A stretch of 60,000 nucleotides of DNA from Apostichopus japonicus (lineage: Eukaryota > Echinodermata > Holothuroidea > Aspidochirotida > Stichopodidae), in the NCBI RefSeq assembly GCF_037975245.1, contig NC_092565.1, positions 11,280,499-11,340,498 of the forward strand, in the 5' to 3' direction. Positions 48,819-59,650 of the stretch are shown here, in pieces. Under the pieces are notes generated by a model. It worked only from the letters and a program-made list of their open reading frames with translations, made no database searches and was not told the origin of the DNA. A program made the translations under genes and the position numbers. Position 1 is the stretch's first letter, and each line of letters opens with the position of its first letter.

Positions 48819-49983
48819 CTATTTCCAGACAAATCACATCAATACCTCATCACAAATGCCATTAAAATTTCCTATTTTTTTTGCTTTCATGGATGTAAAT
48901 TACATACAATATTAAAGACAGAACTCTTGCTTCAAAATGCTATTAGAATTTACACTGGGGAAATCTTAGGAAGTGAAGATTCTTCAACCTTTTTGGCTGT
49001 AATCTAATACTACAAATTCCATGTACCAGTAGAATTGTGTGTAAGTGTGTAACTTGAGAACTTCCAGAGTGGATGCTGAGCACTTGTTTTAAAATATACA
49101 TGAAGGAAATTTGAATTTATATTGGTAAAGAGAATCTTAGTTTTCTTTTCTTTTTTAATAACTGTAAAGACTTTACAAATCTTAAGAGTAAAATATCTAT
49201 ATATAGAGTATAAATAAGATTATAAATCTTCCTTTTCGAACAAAATCGGACGATCTGAAAGAGGATTATCTCCCTTCTGTTGAAAGGTTAACCTCATTGA
49301 CAAATCCAAATGATGCTGAGGTGTAACACTGTACTGATACAAGGAGTTTAAATTTCAAGCATGTGAACAATTTATTCTTCAATGCATCATAAGGTCTCGC
49401 ACTGTACTCTATGAATTTTCTTTTGACCAAGCTCTAAAAGGCAATTAGTGCGATTTCCTATGAAAGGCATATCATCAAATATGGAATTAATTATTCTGAG
49501 GAAATTTGCAATGAATATTTATTATAAATATATGTATAGCAAAATATGGCCCAAAAACTTGAGATCTATCTATTTCTTATATATGTGTCATTTTAAGAAA
49601 TCCAATCAATATTACAGTTGCCATGGAAACACTGTACTTTCTGGAAAAAACACTTTACTTGTTTTTTTTCTTATACATAGGCACTTTTGTCTGATATGAC
49701 ATAGTTACATCTTTATTCACAAATTGAGGGAATTGCAACCAACTAAATTGCACATTTAAAGAGGCAGATAGGGTTTGAATTGAAGCTAAGCCAATGATAA
49801 TTTTGTCTTGTCCTCTGATTTGTAAATTGCACTAGAAAATCACATAAGTTGATTTAAAATGGAATATTTTAAAGTCACTAAGAGGTGCTTCTTGTGCAAT
49901 ACAAAAATCCTAACAACACACTTTGTAGTTGTGTGTTTTTTTTTAATTGAACACTTAATGACTCCCTGCATAGTGTGTAACAG

Positions 49984-50231
49984 ATATGTATGTGTGTATG
50001 TATGTAGGTATGTTAGATCCTCCTGCAGGCAGGAACTTGCGAAGAAGCCATCATTGGCTTATCAAAGCCACAAGCTGACCGAAGTCAGTCTCTTAGATTC
50101 ATATTTTTACGTCCATGATTATGAATTGCCAACAACTCTGTAACTGGACGACATAAATTAATCTTGGAGTGACTCGAACTCGGGACGTTATGATTGAAAG
50201 GCACCGTCATTAACCACTGAGCTAACACTCC
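49984..50231 (-). repeat. tRNA-derived SINE in an ADGRA intron
   Basis: Read on the minus strand it starts GGAGTGTTAGCTCAGTGG, an exact box A (TAGCTCAGTGG). About 35 nt later comes GAGTTCGAGTC, a box B. The head ends CACTCC, pairing with the 5' GGAGTG. A body of about 130 nt follows (GACTTCGGTCAGCTTGTGGC, TTCCTGCCTGCAGGAGGATC), with a tail of TACATACA repeats. The anticodon stem does not pair well, so it is a SINE rather than a working tRNA. The body may be one of the widely conserved invertebrate SINE central domains; I cannot confirm which. Confidence 0.82.
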
Positions 50232-50596
50232 CTGAGTGTATATATCTTAGTGTATATATCCCTGAGTGTATATATCTTTGTTGACACTTTACAATACAGT
50301 CCAGTGATATTGTTCTTCTTTCAAATAAAATGCATAATAAGACACACCACCAAGTGATGACTATCATCCAATGATAAATTCATCTCTTCATATTATGTAA
50401 GCTCCTCCCCCTTGATATAGATCTTTATTGTCCCCAAATTGATACAACTTGAGATAAACTGGAAATATAATAAGTTTAAAAAAATTGCCAATACAGAATA
50501 TTATGAACATAAGGAAGCTGAATATTGTTATATACAACACAAACACCTTGGCTAGATGTTATTACAGTTAGCAGAGAGGATATTATGGATTTGTAC

Positions 50597-50710
50597 CTTT
50601 GGCGGTGAAGTTCCAGTAAACTGGGGAGAGTTGGTGAAATGAGTTACCCGGTACGTTGTGTCGAAACGTCAGCACCACCTGATCTGTCGAATTTATGAAG
50701 GGGACATTAT
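50597..50710 (-). CDS. ADGRA exon: late GAIN domain and first half of GPS
   Basis: A 114-nt exon, acceptor TTGCCTAG and donor AAAG|GTACAA. It encodes NVPFINSTDQVVLTFRHNV and ends with SPVYWNFTAK. The F-R-H beta strand followed by VYWNF is the standard lead-in to a GPS. Phases: two bases in, one out, both consistent. Confidence 0.92.
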
Positions 50711-50776
50711 CTAGGCAAGGAAAGAGAGGGAGAGACAGGGAGACAGGGAGAGAAATATATGAAACGGTTGAAGTTT

Positions 50777-51112
50777 AAACATTACTATTCATGGTAAACT
50801 GCAGGGTAGATTTATGATAGTTAATTACACTCTAACTTAAAACATTACTATTCATGGTAAACTGTAGCGTAGATTTATAATGGTGAATTACACTCTAACT
50901 TTAAGCATTACTATTCATGTTAAACTGCAGGGTAGATTTATAATAGTGAATTACACTCTAACTTTAAACATTACTATTCATGGTAAACTGCAGGGTAGAT
51001 TTATAATGGTGAATTACACTCTAACTTTAAACATTACTATTCATGGTAAACTGCAGGGTAGATTTATGATAGTAAATTACACTCTAACTTTAAACATTAC
51101 TATTCAAGTCCT
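50777..51112. repeat. six tandem units of about 62 bp in an ADGRA intron
   Basis: Units contain AACATTACTATTCATGGTAA, CTGCAGGGTAGATTTAT and GAATTACACTCTAACTT and start about every 62 bp from 50777 to 51092. The last one is truncated. The plus-strand frame over it is repeat-derived. Confidence 0.93.
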
Positions 51113-51618
51113 AAAACAAGTCCAAATGTGAAAATTTCAGGTAATGAGACAAATGTCACAACAATTTTTGGAATTTCCTTTGGGTAGGTTATTTGTTTAT
51201 GGGTAGGTGATACTAACACTAGATATTGTCTCTGTGACTAACTTTACATCATTGAATGAACGTTGATAATATCTTTGACACCATCTGTTCATAAAATAAT
51301 ATGACAATACAGACCAGAAGCTTTACAATTCAAAGAAAGATTTCAAGAAATGAGCAAAAATATCACCAAACTTTTTGAAATCTGCCCTTTTTTTTCTCGA
51401 TGGGTGATACTAACATGACATAGTGTTTCGGCAACGAAACTGTTGGCCTTGAAAAGGAATGATTAAAGTACCGGCTAATGAATAGACATTTAGAGAAGAA
51501 ATAGGAGGGTGCCTTTAATTACAACCTTGCTTTGAGTGATACTGCCAAAAAGATTGACAAACGCAATGGAAAAGGTTGTGCGAGTACCGCTACAAGAATA
51601 TGCATGACAGCTACCTAC

Positions 51619-51820
51619 CGATTTTACTGGATATTACACTGCCCTCTATGACCTTCCTGGTTTGTGTGTTAAGATGCCTTATAGGAAAGAGACTGGCGTT
51701 CTTATACACCAAGAACTGTAACTTAAACGGTGTCTGTTGCCTGTTACTTGATAGTAGGCTATTCTGCCTAGCTGCTTGGCGGAATATGCTGGCTGGGAGT
51801 TGAATCGCAGCCTCCACTAA
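51619..51820 (-). CDS. ADGRA exon: GAIN domain
   Basis: A 202-nt exon, acceptor CTTGTTTGCAG and donor ATCG|GTAGGT. It encodes LVEAAIQLPASIFRQAARQN, later TPFKLQFLVYKNASLFPIRH, and ends VISSKI. The IQLPxSxF and KLQ(F/L)xxxKNxxLFP pattern matches the GAIN subdomain B of GPR124/125-type receptors. It starts in phase 0. Confidence 0.93.
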
Positions 51821-52243
51821 CTGCAAACAAGATTTGAGAAAAAAAGAAACTGTTTCATAGAAATTCAACAAAACTCACATAGTTTCAGGAGGAAGTATGT
51901 CTTCCTTCTCTTACACCTGAAATAATCCAGTACTTTTTAACTTTTCAAAACTAATAAAATATGGGTACAAATGGGGGGGGGGGAGGGTGGGGGATGGGGG
52001 TGTTACACAACTTTTTCTGCCAGTCGTATTTTCTACAGGCTGCGACAAAAACATGGCAAAATTTAATCATAACTTTAAAAATTGTTTCCTTGCACCAATG
52101 AATTAAAGAATATTTTGATGAAAGTCTTTTTGGAGCAATAAACACTTCCACCTCTGCCCATTTTCAGCATGCTTAACTTTTGCAACATATCATCCAAGTG
52201 ATCCTTCCTGAATACTGTTGGTCTTTTGGTTAGTTCAACTTAC

Positions 52244-52481
52244 ACTATGATTGTTGTTCAACTTGCTGCTGGTTATGTTTCTTCCGTTACATTTAAAATG
52301 CCTCTCGTCGTATTCGTCTCGCTTGCCGAGCTCCCTGACAAACGAGGCACACGTCATCCCGACAAACCCCTCCGATGTGACCCTATACGCTTGCATAGCT
52401 AGGTTTGACGCTTCGTGGTGGAACACTGGCACGTTGTCTCTCAGTACATCTGCTGCAAATTTTTCCAGGGCTAATATGATC
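52244..52481 (-). CDS. ADGRA exon: GAIN domain
   Basis: A 238-nt exon, acceptor TTTTCCCCTAAG and donor AGT|GTAAGT. It encodes IILALEKFAADVLRDNVPVF, then HEASNLAMQAYRVTSEGFVG and MTCASF, and ends LNNNHS. The N-x-A-x-x-A-Y and G-M-T-C-x-x-F features are typical of this family's GAIN domain. NGRNIT (Asn-Ile-Thr) is a potential glycosylation site. Confidence 0.93.
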
Positions 52482-52808
52482 CTTAGGGGAAAACAAGAAG
52501 GGTATGGTTCTTGGTCGTGTGACGACTGGCGTAAAGAACTATATCCTTACACAAGATTTTAACAGCAATATAGTGTGGATGCCTTTATGAAATAACCTTA
52601 AACTGGAAGGAATGAACCGACACTATTCAAAAGAATATAACAGTGTACTGTAACCCTTCTTCATGGCATATATTTTAGTTATCTTTCAAAACTGGAATGA
52701 GGAAAAGTGACTATTGAAATGACCCTAACGGAGAGAGGAATGACCCCCAGTTTGACAAGAATATTGTTACGATGAGGTGTTTAAGTTGAATTGATCCTTT
52801 GATTGCAT

Positions 52809-52837
52809 CTGTCTGTCTGTCTGTCTATCTGTCTGTC
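52809..52837. repeat. (CTGT)n microsatellite
   Basis: Seven tetranucleotides, one altered to CTAT, within an ADGRA intron. Confidence 0.9.
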
Positions 52838-53302
52838 ACAAACATTTTGTCTAGGAGATATACTGGAGAGATCAACAAATGCTGCCATATTTTGAGTTGT
52901 GTGGTCAATATAAATGATTTGCTTGTGATTCAGTAACAAAACATGTCTGTACTACATAACCATCCAATCGGATATTGCTAAATTCTGTGAAATAACATTT
53001 ACGTTTCTCTCCAGGGATGTGGAAGTTTAACATCGCATCTAATTGTTTGAATTACTGTGACTAAACAGTTCAGTCAAGATGTGGACATTTTTAGGCACTG
53101 TTTCATTGTTATGCTTATTGGGACTTTACTGTCCAATCCAGCGATTGTAGAGATTTTACGATGTGTGAAATCGTTACTCTTAATTGGGTGGGTCTCTTTA
53201 TTGTTAAGAGAAGAGATGTTAAAAGTTGAATAGACAATGAAGTCGTGTAAACACTGTGAGGTTTAACTATCCAGTCCAGGGGTTTCACTAGGTAAGACTC
53301 AC

Positions 53303-53397
53303 TTGCTACAGGATTTATCTTCGATTTGGCTCTCCAAGAGTATGTCAGGACTGACTTCCATCATGCTACTGGCGATGTTCATCATTGAACGTCCCAC
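53303..53397 (-). CDS. ADGRA exon: GAIN subdomain A
   Basis: A 95-nt exon, acceptor TTGTCCCGGCAG and donor CAA|GTGAGT. It encodes VGRSMMNIASSMMEVSPDIL and ends EDKSCSK together with the next exon. Helical character fits GAIN subdomain A. It starts in phase 0 after the Gln-Glu that ends the previous exon. Confidence 0.9.
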
Positions 53398-53461
53398 CTG
53401 CCGGGACAAAAAAAAAACAGAAGAACGTTCACCATAAAATTTGTACCAGACAAACAGCCAA

Positions 53462-53576
53462 CATTTATCATCTTTTTAAGCAAGGTGTCACATGAACATA
53501 TGCAAATTCCCAGAATGCCAGCCATTTTTCATTATATCATCTTCACTAGCAAGGTGTCACATGCACATGTGCAAAC
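53462..53576. repeat. duplicated block of about 65 bp in an ADGRA intron
   Basis: AGCAAGGTGTCACATG occurs at about 53479 and 53550, each copy preceded by a TTATCATCT-like phrase and followed by an AACATATGCAAA / CACATGTGCAAA variant. Confidence 0.7.
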
Positions 53577-54131
53577 ACACACATGTACCCAAGAATAAAT
53601 CCATGGGCTATCAACAATTGTAACAAATAAAATCACTCAAAATAATACACATATATTTGTGACACATAGCTCCTATCAAATATATGCTGTCTCTTTAGTC
53701 TTGTTAAGCCCTAGCTTTCATTACATCAGAGTTGCAAGCAGGTAGTTACCTTACCCCATCACCACCCAACCCTACCTCTCTCACCTTCACTTCACTCATC
53801 CACCTATTTATTCAATCTCTAAACTGCTGACATCCTATAACAACCGCTAGCAGAATTCTCTCATGTCATGTTCATTTCATGAGATTTTCTTGTGAATTCT
53901 GACAATAATATTTTACAGCTGCTTTCCTTTCCGTTCTATCACCTCTGTCAGAACAATCGAGCAAAGCCCAAAAATATACCATGTAGCCTTTTGAAACATT
54001 AACGACTTTACACGACATGTTGTAAGCCATAAATAAGAATAAAACGTTATCTAGCGGTGATTGTTTACATGCTCACTAAATCCTAGCGATACCGAGTCAA
54101 ATACATTTTTAATTGTGACCATGATCTATCA

Positions 54132-54562
54132 TGGATTGCGATACAGCTATTATCCAAGGAGGGGGAGGAGGGGGAGGAGGGGGAGGAGGGGGAGGAGGGG
54201 GAGGAGGGGGAGGAGAGGGAGAGGAGGAGGATACAAACCTCTTGAGTGGGATAACGGATAAATTTTTCCATGAACCTCCCCGACAAAGAGGACTGCTTTT
54301 GCATCGTTGATTGATGAGGCGTGGATTGCGATACAGCTATTATCCAAGGAGGGGAGGAGGGGGAGGAGGGGGAGGAGGGGGAGGAGGGGGAGGAGGGGGA
54401 GGAGGGGGAGGAGGGGGAGGAGGGGGAGGAGGGGGAGGAGGGGGAGGAGGGGGAGGAGAGGGAGAGGAGGAGGATACAAACCTCTTGAGTGGGATAACGG
54501 ATAAATTTTTCCATGAACCTCCCGACAAAGAGGACTGCTTTTGCATCGTTGATTGATGAGGC
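54132..54562. repeat. tandem duplication of an exon end, donor and G-rich minisatellite
   Basis: Copy A is 54132-54321 and copy B is 54322-54562. Each has, on the plus strand: TGGATTGCGATACAGCTATT, a run of GGGGGAGGA units, GAGAGGGAGAGGAGGAGGAT, then the splice donor and the last part of the 54482-54628 exon. Copy B is contiguous with the exon; copy A is a downstream partial copy with its own donor at 54238/54237. They differ in minisatellite unit number and by one C/G in a C-run near 54286. Confidence 0.93.
54352..54466. repeat. G-rich (GGGGGAGGA)n minisatellite
   Basis: About a dozen nonamers on the plus strand; the sister array in copy A (54162-54219) has about six. The plus strand is the template for the receptor gene, so the transcript is C-rich. 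Runs of four or five G separated by short linkers could fold as G-quadruplexes. Confidence 0.9.
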
Positions 54563-54628
54563 ATCTGATACAGCCACTTCGACTTTCTTGGCGATACTCA
54601 AGGCCGTACTACTGTTTGTGATGGTCAT
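54482..54628 (-). CDS. ADGRA exon: GAIN start, with duplicated downstream donor
   Basis: A 147-nt exon of 49 codons, phase 0 at both ends. The acceptor is CTTGTTACAG and the donor GAG|GTTTGT. It encodes MTITNSSTALSIAKKVEVAV, then a middle section, and ends RFMEKFIRYPTQE. The Asn-Ser-Ser is a potential glycosylation site. The donor is followed by GTTTGT rather than GTAAGT, so it is moderate in strength. An identical donor lies 243 nt further on because this exon end was duplicated; using it would keep the frame and add 81 residues rich in Ser-Pro repeats. Confidence 0.92.
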
Positions 54629-55196
54629 CTGTAACAAGAGTCACGAAAAAATTATTCGTGATATAAGAAAATGACTAACACAAGGATACATTTAATGGAA
54701 TATGTGCTGTTACTTGGAAAGATCTTAGTCAATGGGGAATTGAAGGCTTGCATTTTGTTTTACTTAGCAACCTGCACCGGTGCTCAGAAAATGACGAGAA
54801 CTATTGACCAATGAAACATTTTTGCACCTTGTTGCTTGACAATGATGAAATCAAGACTCATCCTTTTTGTCTATTGAAATGTAAGTTATGTTTAAAATAG
54901 TTTATATTCCTAAATATCAAATGAAAGCAGCGGTTTGCATAATTTTACTCTTGAGAGTGATTATAGATTCCATCTGATTTTCAGAAATTTGCTATTTGAT
55001 ACACTTTTGTTACATTCAATACTCTAAATCACATACCAGCAGGCAAAAACCTAGATTTTAATATGAGATTAGAAATAAAAACAAATTTCCTTCATTAAAT
55101 GAAATCAAATTGGAACCAGTCAAGCTACATGAATGATGCTTTGCAAGAGAGGGATGCCATGATGCAACTGACATTATAGAGTGAGAGCCTGAAAAC

Positions 55197-55240
55197 TGTG
55201 AGGAGATAGGTTAGTAAGAAAGTGAAAATAAATAATGCTG
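55197..55240. mobile_element. possible decayed DIRS terminal fragment
   Basis: ACTGTGAGGAGATAGGTTAG followed by TAAGAAAGTGAAAATAAATA resembles the right tip of the DIRS element (GTGAGGAGACAGGTAAGCGA, then GGAGCGAAGTAAATAT) with several changes. It is short, so chance similarity is possible. Confidence 0.35.
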
Positions 55241-55331
55241 CTTTGAATTCAAGAAATAATTGCAAATTTGCCGACATAGTAGAGGATATTTTCTAGCCGA
55301 TTTCGAACAGATGGATGCTTTGTTCCTTTAC

Positions 55332-55534
55332 CACTGTATATTTCTCCAGATTTTTCAACATTGGGTCCGAAAAGGAACATTCGCCCGTCATAGGTTCCTC
55401 CCATCGTCCGCTACTGTTACACAGACGATGTGCCACAGCAGACTCATGTGGACCTGTATAGAAGTAACTAGCTCCAAACGGACAAGACACTTCAGCACTA
55501 GCACCGGCTACAAGTCTAGGCCAGTCGAAGCCAC
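55332..55534 (-). CDS. ADGRA exon: hormone-receptor motif
   Basis: A 203-nt exon, acceptor TGTTCTTGTAG and donor GTG|GTAAAG. It encodes GFDWPRLVAGASAEVSCPFG, then AHRLCNSSGRWEEPMTGECS, and ends LEKYTV. Cys spacing, the W-P before AG and the C-x4-G-x-W pattern define the hormone-receptor (HRM) domain. The first HRM cysteine is in the previous exon (LYCLP). Two bases complete a Gly codon from that exon. Confidence 0.95.
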
Positions 55535-56852
55535 CTACAAGAACAGAGAAATAATGAGTCAAATTTGTTGTCACTAAATGATCAGTAGTAGCTGAATTTT
55601 GTTTTTACTAGGGAGAGGGGTGGGGGGGCTGATGGGGAGGAGAGGGAGATGAAGAGTGAGGATGATGCTAACATCATTGACTTTCTTTTCCCTTTCCATG
55701 GTTTCTTTAAGTTATTCAAACATAAATCATAATTACATGTGTCTTACATCTCCTTGTGAGTCTGGCAATGCTAATGCGTCTGACTAAATAATTACTGATA
55801 TTACTCCACTCCTGACAATTATGACAGTGTGATCTGAGAAAATACCATCACAAAGGCCTTCAAATGTGTCATTTTGTAAATGGTACTTTTTCATGGACTG
55901 GAAATCACAAACGTTATCCTTGATGGGAGAATGTGTTGAACTGCTGAGCTACTGACCTTACACTTTGTCAAAATAAAACCTTCCTTCTACCAGACTTGAT
56001 AAACAACAAACAAACACAAATAAAATTAAAAAATTCATTTCAGATTCGACCAATGTATCAAAATGAACACAGGGGAGAGGGTAATCTTAACATTTTGTGC
56101 CACAAAATTTTTAAAAGTGCCAGGAACTAAGTCATGACAAAAATTTCACCTTGAAATATTTCTCTGATGACTCATCGCACTTTTTTTTTTCATGTTGCTT
56201 CGTGAGGCTAATTAATGGTCTCGAACTGCTGTGGCTGGGAAATCGTATTTGACTAATCAATCATGAATCTCTGCTCTGGCTCCCAATGACTTACGGCACA
56301 TTAAACTGTTCAAGCAATCTATCTTTGGGCTCTTCCAAAAATGGGGGGATTTCGTTCCTAACGTAACGATTCATTCTCGATCGTGGCAGCTAGCGAGACA
56401 AAGAACTTTGATTTTGAGCCTGTAGCGGTTTCAAATTTAAGATATTGTGACAGAGGGAGAATTGAACAAGTTTCAGGATCTCAATATTAAAAATGCTTTG
56501 CTGTTGTCTGAAGAACCTTCCAAGATGTGTAAAGATTCCTATGGTATTTGCACATATAACAATACTACATTTTTTTGTGGTAAAATAAGCGCTTTTAACA
56601 ACAAAAAACACAGAATTGTGCTTAATTTGTATACCCTATATATTTACTGACTTAATACTGCTGGCTGCAAATACAGTAGCTCAGCTTGTTATTCATTCCG
56701 CTAGAGAAAGACGTTACAAAATTCTCTCTTGTTTTGTTGCATAGGTGGGTGGGGGGGGCATGGAGGGGGGGCTTAGGGATGGGTGGAATAGCTGAAGGAG
56801 AAAGAGGGAAGAAACAGAGAAAATGATGGTGATCCATCCAAAACTACCTTAC

Positions 56853-57221
56853 CTTTGTTGTTTGAACTAGATGTCGGTAGACAATACAACGTGGACCCAT
56901 CCAGGATCTTGAGCAGCACGCCCTTCTTTTCGCTTCCCGTAGATGAGGACACTTTACACTCGATGTTCCAGAGTTGGTTATTACTGTCTGGACTGATGAA
57001 CAGCATCAGTCTGCTAGTCTTCAGACCCTCCTGGCGCTGGGTGCTCTCTGTGATGATCGCATCCGGACCCTCCACCATCAAGTTTCCGTTCTTCCACCAC
57101 GTAATCTCGAGAGAGTCGTCCACTAAGGTAGACTGGCAGGCCAAGGGGGTCGTGTCGCCGATAAAGACGATTTGATCCCCTGACGGTGAGAGCGTGAAGG
57201 TCAGGAGGTCAATGGGATGAC
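56853..57221 (-). CDS. ADGRA exon: immunoglobulin domain
   Basis: A 369-nt exon, acceptor GCTCTTTCCAG and donor AAAG|GTAAGG. It encodes HPIDLLTFTLSPSGDQIVFI, then an Ig fold with Cys in PLACQS, Trp in EITWWKNG and Cys in NIECKV, and ends GSTLYCLPTSSSNNKG. The order Ig then HRM is diagnostic of the ADGRA family, in which leucine-rich repeats precede the Ig. The single base needed before its first GT must come from an upstream exon (the LRR C-terminal cap is expected), which I could not find before 60000. Confidence 0.95.
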
Positions 57222-59460
57222 CTGGAAAGAGCGACAAGTGAGATACATGGTAGATTAATTTTTGAAGGAGCGCTAGGGCTTAAAATGGACCAGAATAGGA
57301 TACTGGTTCCAAAATCTGCCCTTGTTTAACATATGCGGGGGGGGGGGGGCGAGTGGGGTGGGGGTGTTGAGGTGAAAGAAGCTGTGGGACAACATAGTTG
57401 GCCAAGGGTTTTCCTCTGTGTACCAGCTACCTTCTATGTTGCTTTTGTTCTAACATTCATTTTCCCTTTTTACATCAAGGATGTACAAACAGGGAATGTA
57501 TTTCATTTGTAGAAAGTTATTGTAAATACAATTGACTTGGTTTTCTGACAGATGTGGAAACCAATGTCTGGGGCGAGAGGAAAGGAAATGACAGAAAGGT
57601 CATATAAGTTACCAAAAGACAAAAGGAATGTTAAATCAGAAATGTATGCACAGAAACATTTACTGAGAATTCCAACATTAATTTACTTGGCTTTTAATAG
57701 AGTGAGGACGACAGCAGTTGAGTTAATATTTTGACAATAAAACAGATATCACGTAGGACTCTCATTTGAGGCAGAAACAAGTTCCGCACTCAAATTGAGA
57801 ACTAGAAAAGTACTTGATGCACGACAGACTTGAGCATAGGATTGAGACTACAATAGATTTAAGTTTAATAATTTATGTTGAGGAGTAATGCACTAAAATA
57901 AATATCGAACTTCATTATCAATCTAAATAAATTCTGGATGAATCACCCAGTTCCCTGTATTCGCTCAGAACAACACCCTAAGGAATGCTTTTACAGGGAT
58001 TAAAGCTCGATACACCAACTAAGGCACTAGTACTCAGGAGACTAACAGAACTTGATAAAATAATAGAATATCTGGAGCAAACTTAATTAATAGCGCTCCC
58101 ATAATCACTTAAAAGTGAAGAAAATATGGAATGGTACTGTACTTTGGTCACCAAAGAAATAAAGGGAAAAACATGAGCTTTGGTCACTGGAGGGAAACAA
58201 AAGTGTTGTTATGTATGTCAAATATGTAAGTGAAGTATGTCTGTGAATTATATATATGTAAAGTCAAAGTGTGTGTAATTTTTTATACTGGTAACAGAAA
58301 TAAAACTTGCACAGTTAGTCATTACAAATATGTCTGTTATGAAAAGAGTACAGTACCTGATAGCTATTATTATTATTTGAACAGTATGAAGAAGTCATGT
58401 GCTGAGCAAAACATCTCAAAAGATTTGATGAGTATTCCTCCTCCCCCTCCTCCCCACAAAAGAGCACACCATTTAACAAAATGTGACAACTTGTGACAAT
58501 ATTATAGAAACAACCATCTAAAATTAAACATGAAAAAAAAAATGATCGGTTAATAATTTGACTAAAAGTGCAGTTAAAGTCATAAACCTTCTCTTTTGTG
58601 GAAACACCATGTTTTCATGATATAGACATTACTAAGAAAATGTTATGTGCAAGTATCATTTATACTTGAAATGCAAACACCAGAATTTCCTCACTAACTC
58701 CTTGTACTGCACTTAAGTACTAGAGGTTATCCCACCAGAATCCCATTTGTGGTTTACAAGTTGTACTCAGTGTTCAGACCAATGACCTCTGCTGTGTCCT
58801 CCAAAATAGCAAGCACAATATCTGTTCCACTTGGCCCATTTTCCACTAATGGACATTTATGCCAAATCTGTGCAGTTATGTACCAGGGCATTGTTGAAGT
58901 ATCACAGACACAAATAAAAAGCTTGAAGGGAAGAATAAAAGGCCAAGGGGTATTGAATTCTATTTTCAGGTCATGGTCTGTTATTGACCCTTTCACTTCA
59001 TAGAAATCTGACTCTCAAGGGTTTAAAACTGGTAAAGTCTTTGAAATTATAGTGAGGAGGAGCTTTGGAAGGGATATATAGTCAACTTGGGGGAAAGAAA
59101 TAGGAAACACACCTTATCTACACCAAAGAAATTTGACTATGATGGGTAGACTATACATTAGTCATAATGATCATGCACACCACTACAACACCTAAGGAAA
59201 TTTGTTAGGGATACTAGAAAGAAGGAGTACACACTCAAGGTGTAAGGCCATGCACCACAATAGCACCTTTGAAAGAAAAATACTAATAATAGGAAAAGGC
59301 CAAACACCAATGGCATAAAGCAATCACTGTAACAATAGCTGAAGTTTCTTCAATGATGCATAGATTATGCACTGACCTATCATAATTTACCAACAAACAA
59401 AATCCTCCGATGAAAACGTCTGAAGAAAAACCACACAGTTAATTTCTGAATGGGTACATC

Positions 59461-59529
59461 TCGTCGTCGTCGGAGGAGGAGGAGGAGGAGGAGGAGGAGG
59501 AGGAGGAGGAGGAGGAGGAGGAGGAGGAG
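59461..59529. repeat. (TCG)n/(GGA)n microsatellite
   Basis: Four TCG triplets followed by about 19 GGA triplets on the plus strand. The poly-Leu and poly-Pro minus-strand frames over it are repeat-derived. Confidence 0.95.
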
Positions 59530-59607
59530 AAAGTGGACTGTGTTCCAGATGTGGGATATAGGGGGAACAAGTTTTGTAAGGTAGGTGGGAAGAGTGCATT
59601 TGTAGAT

Positions 59608-59650
59608 TGGAGACAGGTAAGTGAGGAGGAGAAGGAGCAAAGTAGGTAAA
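59608..59650. mobile_element. short DIRS terminal relic, probable
   Basis: TTGGAGACAGGTAAGTGAGG then AGGAGAAGGAGCAAAGTAGG matches the outward tip of the DIRS right end (GGAGACAGGTAAGCGAGG, then AGCGAAGTAAAT) apart from short insertions. It includes the CAG|GTAAG donor consensus. Confidence 0.5.

Noticed and set aside
50166-50231. A tRNA gene on the minus strand
   Set aside because: Boxes A and B and the acceptor pairing are present but the anticodon stem does not pair, and a SINE body and repeat tail follow.
50777-51112. CRISPR-like repeat array
   Set aside because: Units are contiguous tandem repeats without unique spacers, in an intron of an animal gene.
54083-54637. A separate Ser/Pro-repeat gene on the minus strand
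   Set aside because: It is the ADGRA exon read through into the duplicated intronic minisatellite; treated instead as a possible alternative donor.
58749-59003. Overlapping open frames on both strands (84 and 80 codons)
   Set aside because: Mirror frames without splice signals or family resemblance, within the ADGRA upstream intron; the leucine-rich-repeat pattern expected there is absent.
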